The notes under the pieces: model-generated
Seen by the model: the letters and a program-made list of their open reading frames with translations, nothing else
What the model was told of the DNA's origin: nothing
The model's database searches: none
Translations under genes and position numbers: made by a program
NCBI GenBank assembly: GCA_903931355.1
Contig: CAIZCB010000458.1
Location: 1 to 5,450 of the forward strand
From: an uncultured Pseudomonadota bacterium
GTDB taxonomy: Bacteria > Pseudomonadota > Gammaproteobacteria > Methylococcales > Methylomonadaceae
Direction of reading: 5' to 3'
DNA: 5,450 nt
Shown: positions 1 through 5,450 of the stretch, one piece after another
Position numbering within the stretch: position 1 is the first letter of the stretch
Layout of the letters: the number at the start of each line of letters is the position of its first letter

Positions 1-183
1 AAAACTGAGTTTGGCTTCTTGCTCGAGTTTTAGCCATGAAGGTCTACGCCGATAGCTACGACTAAGCTTGCTGGCTTTTACGGTTTTTTCCGTATTGAAT
101 TGATGACTCAACAGCTCAACATGCCGCATCAATTCAAAAAAAGATTTATCAGCTGATAAGCTTTGCAATTGAGCGACACTCAT
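1..183 (-). CDS. tssG: TssG (VasB/ImpH), T6SS baseplate protein, N-terminal part (partial)
   Basis: The frame starts at ATG 183, overlapping the tssF TGA, with GGAG 7 bases upstream, and stays open to base 1. This gives 61 residues of N-terminus. The translation starts MSVAQLQSLSADKSFFELMR, and the FFELMRHVELL helix fits the FFxLVRLLE-type opening of TssG. It continues through a basic stretch (SYRRRP) to EQEAKLSF at the edge, in the place where the family has its conserved E.SLxFP turn. Position directly after tssF is the usual place for tssG in T6SS operons and carries much of the weight here, as only a short piece is visible. In the family, TssG is the wedge protein that bridges two TssF copies and contacts TssE and TssK. 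Confidence 0.85.
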   Translation of the reverse strand, partial: MSVAQLQSLSADKSFFELMRHVELLSHQFNTEKTVKASKLSRSYRRRPSWLKLEQEAKLSF

Positions 184-2045
184 CGCAATACTCCATCAGC
201 ATCAATGGTGTTGCTGTGACGACTAACCGATTGGCCATCTAACAGGATTTCGACATCGATACCTTCATTCAAATTCACCGACTGACTCAAAGCTTGAGCC
301 AACACTCTGGCAAACAACCAACCACCGTTATCGGCATGTCTGGAATCACTGACATCAAGCTCTACCTGAATTGCCCGAACCCAAGCCATTGGTACTGAGC
401 GCCCTGCTCTGGCAAAACCGGCTTTTAAATTTAGACTGCGAATACTGTCCAAGCGTTGTTTATCTAAAGCGTTGTCGGCTTGCGCGGCTAACAAGACAAA
501 TTGCATCAGCCGTGCGGTGACATCTTGGCGGCTTTGGTTAGCAATCGATAATAAATTTTGGCCTAATTGCGATGCAGCATCCCAACACGCTTCAACCGAT
601 GGACTACGTCTGGCAATGCTTGGCATAAATAAGCATTCGATTCGACTCACTGCGCCAGTTTCAGCTAATTGCAAATCGGCATCTAACAAGACTTGCAAGC
701 GCCAACCACGATCACTCACCAAACCTTTGCTTAAAATAGTATTTAATGATTCGAGTAATGCGCTATCAGCCGATGACGACAAACTCACCGTGTCATAACT
801 GGCTAATTGATCACTGTTATTATTTTTTGAACCCTCGGCATAGCTGACCACTTCACGTTGTAAGCTAAACCGCAATGGCGCTTGCTCACCGTCATAACCA
901 CCGGTTTCTAACACCGGACTAGCGGCCATTAACTGCCCATCGCGCTTAACGACCGACACCTCGGTTAACTGCCATAAGTGATAGCTTTCAGGTCGCATCC
1001 GATCAACCGGTAGCCATTGCTCGGTTTTGTTATGGTCATAGGCAACAGGGTCCAAGCGTTTTGGATATAAATTGATTACCGGCGTCGCAAACAAGCGGAA
1101 TTGCTGGATGTCAATATCACCAACTAATTCGACGGGTAGCCGTTTCAATGAAAACAACAAATCGAAGGAGCGAGCATGGGGGGCTTGCTTGGCAATCTGG
1201 TTTAAAACATCTAACTCCATACCCAAGCAATTACTGGGTTGCGCAAAATATTCACGTAATAAACGTAAGCCGGGTAATCCGCCTAAATCAGGTGGCAATA
1301 AGGCTTCCTGCTCTTTAATTCCCAACATTTGCAAGCCAGACAAAGGCAAGTTCAGTACTTGATCACCTTGGTCGGTGTGAACCACGGCAAACCATGCGCG
1401 GGTATCAACCATAAATGTACGATGCAATTGATAGGCTCTGGGCAAATCTCCCGCCAAGCTCAAATGCAATAATTGGTTTTGTTGCGATTGAGGCTGAATT
1501 AACTGATTAACCGTTGTGGTGCCTTCCAGTTGGAATCGCAGGCGAATCACAGCTTGTCCGGCAGCCAGACTGTTGGACAGTGAAGCTGGAATATCCAACA
1601 AACTCCGATTACATTCGACATCGGCCAATTTCAATGGCAACAAGGTCACATCGCGAGCGGTGCTAAATTGCACCGGTTGAGTACGGCCGGGAATCCGAGC
1701 ATTAATAATGCTGCCACGCTGAATGGTTGTACCGCGATGCGCTTCGGGCGAACTAAAGTCAGGTTGAAAAGCAAAGCTGGTCATTGCCGGTGTTGCGCTC
1801 ATATATAAAGGCACCACTCGCGCTAAAGTTTGCTGAGCAAATTCCGCACATTCGCGATCTAAGCGGGTATGAACACGCGCGGTTAAATAAGCCACACCTT
1901 CTAGCAATCGCTCAACAAACGGGTCGGTCACGGCATCAGGATGCAAGCCCAATTCGGCTGCAACCTGTGGATGTTCCTTAGCGAATCGGGCTCCCGAATC
2001 GCGCAGGTGTCTAAGTTCTTCGTTGTAATGATCCAAAAATTTCAT
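180..2045 (-). CDS. tssF: TssF (VasA/ImpG), T6SS baseplate protein
   Basis: This encodes 621 residues from the ATG at 2045. The frame also allows a TTG start at 2057, adding 4 residues, but the family normally begins just before the YNxEL block, so ATG is preferred; its SD is weak in either case. Hallmarks are HYNEELRHLRDSGARFAKEHP (6-26, broken only by usual substitutions), DPFVERLLEGVAYLTARV (41-58), the ATPAMTSF segment (84-91), a REYFAQP block (264-270) and the TPVINLYPKRLDP block with a later DRMRPESY (321-355). From family knowledge, TssF joins two copies with one TssG in each baseplate wedge in the cytoplasm, like phage gp6/gp7 wedges. The C-terminal third (about 440-621) is much less typical than the N-terminal part. 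Its TGA overlaps the next ATG, consistent with coupled synthesis of TssF and TssG. Confidence 0.96.
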   Translation of the reverse strand: MKFLDHYNEELRHLRDSGARFAKEHPQVAAELGLHPDAVTDPFVERLLEGVAYLTARVHTRLDRECAEFAQQTLARVVPLYMSATPAMTSFAFQPDFSSPEAHRGTTIQRGSIINARIPGRTQPVQFSTARDVTLLPLKLADVECNRSLLDIPASLSNSLAAGQAVIRLRFQLEGTTTVNQLIQPQSQQNQLLHLSLAGDLPRAYQLHRTFMVDTRAWFAVVHTDQGDQVLNLPLSGLQMLGIKEQEALLPPDLGGLPGLRLLREYFAQPSNCLGMELDVLNQIAKQAPHARSFDLLFSLKRLPVELVGDIDIQQFRLFATPVINLYPKRLDPVAYDHNKTEQWLPVDRMRPESYHLWQLTEVSVVKRDGQLMAASPVLETGGYDGEQAPLRFSLQREVVSYAEGSKNNNSDQLASYDTVSLSSSADSALLESLNTILSKGLVSDRGWRLQVLLDADLQLAETGAVSRIECLFMPSIARRSPSVEACWDAASQLGQNLLSIANQSRQDVTARLMQFVLLAAQADNALDKQRLDSIRSLNLKAGFARAGRSVPMAWVRAIQVELDVSDSRHADNGGWLFARVLAQALSQSVNLNEGIDVEILLDGQSVSRHSNTIDADGVLR

Positions 2046-2060
2046 TGTCTTAACCAAGGA

Positions 2061-2489
2061 TCATCGCTCATAAAGACTAAATGAATCACTCAGATAGTCC
2101 AAAGCTAAACGTAAAAATAAGGGTGTACCTTCGGCTTTCAGGACACCGTTAATATCAAAATACAAAACTTGTCGCGTCACACTGTCAGTATCAATTCTGG
2201 ACTGCACACGAATCGTAGTAGCTATCAGTCGTGGCTCAAATTTGACCAAGGTATCGCGAACATACAAAGCAATATAATCAGGGTCGATACGACTGGTGGC
2301 TAGTAATTGCAGCGAAGGATTGCCATAATTGAACACTGAGCGCGCAATGAAGCTATCAGAGGGCAAATCAAGACGAGCACCACGTATTGCACAATTCATC
2401 AGCCAAACCAAGTCTCGGCCAATACTATCGCGAGTAGTATCGTGCTTATGCTTAGTTGATAATTTGGAAAATAACTGTGGCGTCGCCAT
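2061..2489 (-). CDS. tssE: TssE, gp25-like T6SS baseplate protein
   Basis: This encodes 142 residues, within the usual range for TssE. The core of the gpW/gp25 family is visible: a helix with RDLVWLMNCA (25-34), SVFNYGNPSL (51-60), then DYIALYVRDTLVKFEPRL (71-88), whose FEPRL is the family's conserved signature, and the strand block around VLYFDINGVLKAE (108-120). From family knowledge, TssE is a cytoplasmic baseplate wedge protein related to phage T4 gp25. It works with TssF and TssG and helps start sheath polymerisation. It begins 31 bases after hcp with only a weak GAG at 6 bases from the ATG, suggesting much lower translation than hcp. It ends 15 bases before the preferred tssF start. The N-terminal 20 residues are basic and not conserved. 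Confidence 0.94.
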   Translation of the reverse strand: MATPQLFSKLSTKHKHDTTRDSIGRDLVWLMNCAIRGARLDLPSDSFIARSVFNYGNPSLQLLATSRIDPDYIALYVRDTLVKFEPRLIATTIRVQSRIDTDSVTRQVLYFDINGVLKAEGTPLFLRLALDYLSDSFSLYER

Positions 2490-2508
2490 GATTTACTCGA
2501 TTAGCTTC

Positions 2509-2520
2509 TAATAATTATTA
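2509..2520. repeat. 12-base perfect AT palindrome after hcp
   Basis: TAATAATTATTA reads the same on both strands and sits directly after the hcp stop. With that stop it creates three consecutive in-frame TAA codons (2521-2523, 2518-2520, 2515-2517). It is made only of A and T, lacks a GC stem and a trailing U-run on the coding strand, and so is not a convincing intrinsic terminator. It ensures release at the end of a highly translated gene. Confidence 0.5.
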
Positions 2521-3045
2521 TTAGACTGGTGCATTCAGTTTTAAGTCGTAGCCGGCTTTAATCACTGCGCCCATTGTGCCGTCATTGCGTTGCTCACGAT
2601 ATTCAATCTCGATACGCGCAAAGTTGATTTTGATTTCATCAACTGGCAACACGTTGTCAACATCAGCACTACCAGTGCCGAAAGTACTTTGCATATTTCC
2701 CAAAGTTTTAAATGAAGACACCAAGCCGTTGCTAAAGCTAACAATCATAAAATCTTGTTGGCCTTTGCCTGATTTTCTGCAAATCAATTTAGCTTGTGGA
2801 ATGTGTTCGCCAGTTGCGCACATCAAAAACAGTTTTGGTGAAGCTTTGTTTGAAACCATGCGGAATTCGAAATCTTTCATTTCGACTTTACCTGCACCAC
2901 CACCGCTACCAAAACCCCAGCGACCAGAGTTTTCTTCTGCCCACTGCCAGCTTTGTAACTGAATCAAACCTGGATATTGACTATCTGGCGACTCACCTTC
3001 AACGCCATCGATTTTCAAAAAGTAATCGACTAATGCAACTGCCAT
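2521..3045 (-). CDS. hcp: Hcp, T6SS inner-tube protein
   Basis: This encodes 174 residues, slightly longer than the common 160-170. Family signs in order are VDYFLKIDGVEGES at the N-terminus (6-19), SWQWAEENSG (32-41), the glycine-rich GSGGGAGKVEMKDF loop and strand (46-59), CATGEHIPQAKLICRKSG (76-93), PVDEIKINFARIEIEYREQ (134-152) and a closing GYDLKLNAPV (165-174). From family knowledge, Hcp forms hexameric rings that stack into the tube inside the TssB/TssC sheath, carries small effectors in its lumen and is secreted on firing. No C-terminal toxin domain is fused, so this is a structural Hcp and not an evolved one. The region 112-133 (TFGTGSADVD in its middle) looks longer than in classical Hcp1 proteins. 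The start is set by a strong AAGGAG site. The stop is followed at once by two more in-frame TAA codons. Confidence 0.97.
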   Translation of the reverse strand: MAVALVDYFLKIDGVEGESPDSQYPGLIQLQSWQWAEENSGRWGFGSGGGAGKVEMKDFEFRMVSNKASPKLFLMCATGEHIPQAKLICRKSGKGQQDFMIVSFSNGLVSSFKTLGNMQSTFGTGSADVDNVLPVDEIKINFARIEIEYREQRNDGTMGAVIKAGYDLKLNAPV

Positions 3046-3121
3046 TTTTTACTCCTTAACAAATAAAGTATTTTTGTGAAAAACCGTGTAATTAAAATCT
3101 TCCAACTTAGTGTTCTAGGCT
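3046..3121 (-). other. tssC-hcp intergenic leader
   Basis: This 76-base AT-rich spacer is the longest non-coding stretch in the window. Read on the minus strand it contains a TACTTT hexamer (3065-3070) that could pass for a weak -10 box, but the hexamer 17 bases upstream is AATTAC, a poor -35. I see no sigma-54 -24/-12 pattern and no GC-rich terminator hairpin. Read-through from tssC with extra translation of hcp is the simplest reading; an internal promoter or an RNA processing site is possible but not shown. Confidence 0.4.
3052..3057 (-). promoter_or_regulatory. hcp ribosome binding site (strong)
   Basis: AAGGAG on the minus strand lies 6 bases before the hcp ATG, followed by an all-A spacer apart from one T. 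It is the closest match to the 16S anti-SD in the window and fits the large amount of Hcp needed for tube building. Confidence 0.85.
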
Positions 3122-4639
3122 TTATGACGCAGACTCTTGTTTAGCCGACGGCAATTTAGAAACTAAGCGAAGGGACACGGTGAGACCCTCCAACTGGAAA
3201 TGGGGTCGCAAGAAGAATTGCGCGCGGTAATAGCCAGGATTTTCAGGAATCTCATCCACGACAACTTCCGCCGCAGACAATGGTCTTCTGGATTTAGTCG
3301 CTTCACTGGAAATGCTTGGATCACCATCAACGTAATTCATCAGCCATTCATTCAACCAACGCTGGGTATCGTCGCGTGATTTGAATGAACCAATCTTGTC
3401 GCGAACAATGCATTTCAAATAATGCGCAAAGCGACAAGAAGCAAAGATATAAGGCAAGCGTGAAGATAAGTTGGCGTTTGCAGTCGCATCGTCATCTTCA
3501 TAAACCGCTGGCTTATGCAAAGTTTTAGCGCCAATAAATGCAGCCATATCCGAGTTTTTGCGATAAACCAATGGCATAAAGCCGGCTTCGGATAATTCGT
3601 GTTCACGACGATCTGAAATCGCTGTTTCAGTTGGGCAATGCAATTCATCTTCGCCACGACCTGTTGGTAAGACAAATTTAGGTAAAACCTCTACCGCACC
3701 ACCGGATTCAACACCACGAATTTTGGTACACCAGCCATAATGTCGGAAAGCACGGGTAATATTGGCTCCCATTGCATAGGCTGAATTTGCCCAGCAAAAA
3801 TCTTCCGAACGGTTGTGATCGACCAACTCTTCAAAACCGAATTCTTCAACCGTGTGGGTTTTTGCACCGTAAGGAACACGGGCTAAAAATCTTGGCATGG
3901 TCAAAGCCACATAACGTGAATCATTACTTTCGCGCAGACGACGCCATGAGCCGTATTCAGCTGCGGTAAAAATTTTCGATAATTCACGAGGATTGGCTAA
4001 TTCAGTCCAGCTATCCATTTGCAACACGCTAGGCGCGGCAGCAGCAATAAATGGCGTATGAGCAGCAGCAGCAATTTTCGACATTTCAGTCAACAAGGCG
4101 ACGTCTTGCATACTGTGATCGAATTCATAATCACCGATTAAGCAACCATAAGGTTCGCCACCGAATTGACCGTATTCTTGCTCGTAGATTTTTTTGAAAA
4201 TCGGACTTTGATCCCAAACGATGCCTTTATAACGACGCAAGGTCTTACTTAATTCACCTTTTGAAATATTCAACATGCGAATTTTAAGATTGGCATTAGA
4301 GTCGGTATTGCTTACCAAATAATACAAACCGCGCCAAGAACCCTCTAACTTTTGGAATCTGGGGTTATGCATCACCACCGTCAATTGCTGCGAAATCTTT
4401 CTATCCAATTCCGCCACCATTTGCTCAATGGTTTGAACCACGTCTTCATGGACCACCACCTTGCTTTTTCTTGAGTAATTGAGCAAGGTTGAAACCGCGG
4501 TTTGGACCGCATCCGCCGCCTCGTTGGTACGTGGACGGAATGAGCGTTGGAGAATGTCTTTAAGCTCGTTGTCTTGTGTGTCTTCAAAAACGTTGACAAC
4601 CGGCGTTGCCGCCACTTGTTGTTGTAGATTGGCACTCAT
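3122..4639 (-). CDS. tssC: TssC (VipB/EvpB/ImpC), large sheath subunit of T6SS
   Basis: This encodes 505 residues, about full length for the family. The start at 4639 overlaps the tssB stop (ATGA) and has AAGG 9 bases upstream. Conserved blocks in order are NPRFQKLEGSWRGLYYLV (92-109), GEPYGCLIGDYEFDHS (161-176), the alanine-rich IAAAAHTPFIAAAAPS stretch (189-204), SWRRLRESNDSRYVALTMPR (231-250), the ANITRAFRHYGWC helix (292-304), a SRLPYIFASCRFAHYLK helix (393-409) and a C-terminal FFLRPHFQLEGLTVSLRLVS strand pair (475-494). In known sheaths the C-terminal strands knit neighbouring protomers together by handshake contacts. Residues 24-50 (NELKDILQRSF and the helix after it) occupy the place where some TssC proteins carry the ClpV-recognised helix. 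TssC forms the cytoplasmic sheath with TssB. No frameshift or missing block is visible. Confidence 0.98.
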   Translation of the reverse strand: MSANLQQQVAATPVVNVFEDTQDNELKDILQRSFRPRTNEAADAVQTAVSTLLNYSRKSKVVVHEDVVQTIEQMVAELDRKISQQLTVVMHNPRFQKLEGSWRGLYYLVSNTDSNANLKIRMLNISKGELSKTLRRYKGIVWDQSPIFKKIYEQEYGQFGGEPYGCLIGDYEFDHSMQDVALLTEMSKIAAAAHTPFIAAAAPSVLQMDSWTELANPRELSKIFTAAEYGSWRRLRESNDSRYVALTMPRFLARVPYGAKTHTVEEFGFEELVDHNRSEDFCWANSAYAMGANITRAFRHYGWCTKIRGVESGGAVEVLPKFVLPTGRGEDELHCPTETAISDRREHELSEAGFMPLVYRKNSDMAAFIGAKTLHKPAVYEDDDATANANLSSRLPYIFASCRFAHYLKCIVRDKIGSFKSRDDTQRWLNEWLMNYVDGDPSISSEATKSRRPLSAAEVVVDEIPENPGYYRAQFFLRPHFQLEGLTVSLRLVSKLPSAKQESAS

Positions 4640-5175
4640 TCTGCAATACCTTCTTGATGATCGGCTTCATTGATAGGTTCTGGCGCTGGCTGATTTACAG
4701 CACCGCCACTTTGTCTTTTCAACAGCTCTTCGATAATGTCTTCGGCAGCCGCTTTACCATCCATATAGGTAATCAACTCTTTTAATTGGCTTCTTGCTTC
4801 TAGCAAAACCGCTAACTCTGGAATCCGTTTAGCAATTTGCGCGGGTTCAAATGACTCCATTGAATCGAAAGTCAAATTGACGTCAATCAGTGTGTCATCA
4901 CCGGTTTCAAGCTGATTAGGAACAAAAAAACTTAAAGACGGTGCGATGCTCGCCATCCGTTCATCAAAATTTTCAACATCAATTTCAACGAAACGACGAT
5001 CTTCAACCGCTCCCAACACTTCGGTGTTATCGCCAGACAAATCAGCCAAAACCCCAGCTACGAAAGGCAATTCAACTTTTTTCTGCGAACCGTATAACTC
5101 AACGTCATACTCGATTTGAACCCGGGGAGCACGACTCTCACCGATAAATTTTTGTGCGTCATTTTGACGAGACAT
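4636..5175 (-). CDS. tssB: TssB (VipA/ImpB), small sheath subunit of T6SS
   Basis: This encodes a 179-residue protein, close to the usual family length. I chose the ATG at 5175 because a good AAGGA site precedes it and the protein then begins MSRQNDAQKF, followed by the conserved RAPRVQIEYDVELYG stretch (about residues 16-29). Other family blocks are the VELPFVAGVLADLSG stretch (34-48), the DRRFVEIDVENFDERM stretch (59-74), LTFDSMESF (101-109) and the LLEARSQLKELITYMDG helix (124-140). From family knowledge, TssB pairs with TssC as the protomer of the cytoplasmic contractile sheath, which ClpV disassembles after firing. The last residues (about 155-179) are proline- and acid-rich and probably disordered. 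Its TGA stop overlaps the tssC ATG, consistent with coupled, equimolar synthesis. Confidence 0.97.
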   Translation of the reverse strand: MSRQNDAQKFIGESRAPRVQIEYDVELYGSQKKVELPFVAGVLADLSGDNTEVLGAVEDRRFVEIDVENFDERMASIAPSLSFFVPNQLETGDDTLIDVNLTFDSMESFEPAQIAKRIPELAVLLEARSQLKELITYMDGKAAAEDIIEELLKRQSGGAVNQPAPEPINEADHQEGIAE

Positions 5176-5183
5176 GTTTATCT

Positions 5184-5188
5184 TCCTT
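5184..5188 (-). promoter_or_regulatory. tssB ribosome binding site
   Basis: Read on the minus strand, AAGGA lies 8 bases before the ATG at 5175. It decides the tssB start. The frame is open up to a further ATG at 5226, but that start would lie inside tssA and add 17 residues not typical of the family. Confidence 0.75.
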
Positions 5189-5203
5189 TTTAGTAAGCGG
5201 CAA

Positions 5204-5450
5204 TCAAGATGCCTGAGGTTTATCAATACGTGCGATTAAGCTACTGGCCTCGGGGTAAAGCTCGGCCATAATTTCTTCAAAATTAGCGCCCATCATTCGC
5301 TGCACTCTATTTAATAGAATGGGGGCTGGGTGACTGGGTTCATGGATTTTGAAATAATCAATAATTAGATTTAAAAGTTGCGACATTTCTTCTCTGGAGC
5401 TCGGGACTTTATGATCAATTTCGACAATATTTTCAGCGCCTTGCGAGACA
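5204..5450 (-). CDS. tssA: TssA, T6SS cap/priming protein, C-terminal part (partial)
   Basis: The frame is open to the window edge and ends in TGA, giving 81 residues of a C-terminus; the true start is beyond base 5450. An internal ATG at 5386 is not the likely start, because the reading frame continues upstream with a family-like SSREE segment. The visible part matches the end of TssA (ImpA-type) proteins: SSREE followed by a helix, then a YFKIHEPSHPAPILL stretch, then a helix with RVQRMMGANF and a short acidic tail. The HEPSxPxPLLL-type motif is the family's C-terminal hallmark. From family knowledge, TssA binds the baseplate, starts Hcp tube and sheath assembly, and can stay at the growing distal end in the cytoplasm. 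It lies 28 bases upstream of tssB and is surely co-transcribed with it. Its subclass (short, long or extended C-terminal domain) depends partly on the missing N-terminus. Confidence 0.88.
   Translation of the reverse strand, partial: VSQGAENIVEIDHKVPSSREEMSQLLNLIIDYFKIHEPSHPAPILLNRVQRMMGANFEEIMAELYPEASSLIARIDKPQAS

Noticed and set aside
472..2962. Several plus-strand open frames of 60-128 codons (for example 472-798, 1072-1362 and 2576-2962)
   Set aside because: All lie antisense to well-supported tss genes, have no family-like sequence and no convincing ribosome binding site. They are shadows of the coding strand.
3046..3121. Sigma-70 promoter for hcp
   Set aside because: Only a weak TACTTT -10 candidate is present, with no acceptable -35 at the right spacing; not listed as a promoter.
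3415..3675. Minus-strand open frames inside tssC (3415-3675, 3691-3879, 4381-4635) and inside hcp (2562-2744)
   Set aside because: They overlap a full-length, conserved gene in another frame and show no recognisable domain.
5176..5226. Longer TssB start at ATG 5226
   Set aside because: It would overlap the tssA end and add 17 non-conserved residues; the ATG at 5175 has a well-placed AAGGA and gives the normal family N-terminus.
5204..5386. A free-standing 60-residue gene starting at ATG 5386
   Set aside because: The same frame continues upstream without a stop to the window edge with TssA-like residues, so this is the 3' end of tssA.
1..5450. A new, previously undescribed system hidden in the window
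   Set aside because: All coding space is taken by seven known T6SS core genes and the gaps are 76 bases or less; no unknown protein, RNA or repeat array is left to account for.

Overview
This window is a single, uninterrupted piece of a type VI secretion system (T6SS) core operon. Every gene is on the minus strand, so transcription runs from base 5450 down to base 1. The order is tssA (3' end only), tssB, tssC, hcp, tssE, tssF, tssG (5' end only). Both end genes are cut by the window edges and no gene is visibly broken. The proteins look like the canonical proteobacterial subtype (T6SS-i). The base composition is moderate to slightly AT-leaning and the Shine-Dalgarno sites are of the ordinary AAGGAG type. 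I would call the host a member of Pseudomonadota, probably gamma- or betaproteobacterial. No gene here fixes genus or species.

Layout from right to left: 5450-5204 is the TssA C-terminus; 5175-4636 is TssB (small sheath subunit); 4639-3122 is TssC (large sheath subunit); 3045-2521 is Hcp (inner tube); 2489-2061 is TssE (gp25-like baseplate); 2045-180 is TssF (baseplate); 183-1 is the TssG N-terminus (baseplate). tssB/tssC and tssF/tssG overlap at ATGA, which suggests translational coupling of proteins that form stable complexes. The largest gap, 76 bases, precedes hcp, which also has the best ribosome binding site in the window. This fits the high copy number needed for tube protein. No non-coding stretch exceeds 300 bases.

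Together TssE, TssF and TssG belong to the baseplate on which Hcp hexamers stack into a tube. TssB and TssC polymerise around that tube as a contractile sheath, and TssA primes and caps polymerisation. The membrane complex (TssJLM), TssK, ClpV, VgrG, PAAR and any effector or immunity genes are not in the window and presumably lie outside it. I found no mobile element, RNA gene, CRISPR array or unknown protein family. The points worth a second look are modest: an atypical TssF C-terminal half, a long loop in Hcp, a TssC N-terminal segment that may be the ClpV-binding helix together with the absence of tagJ, and the sequence around the hcp junctions.
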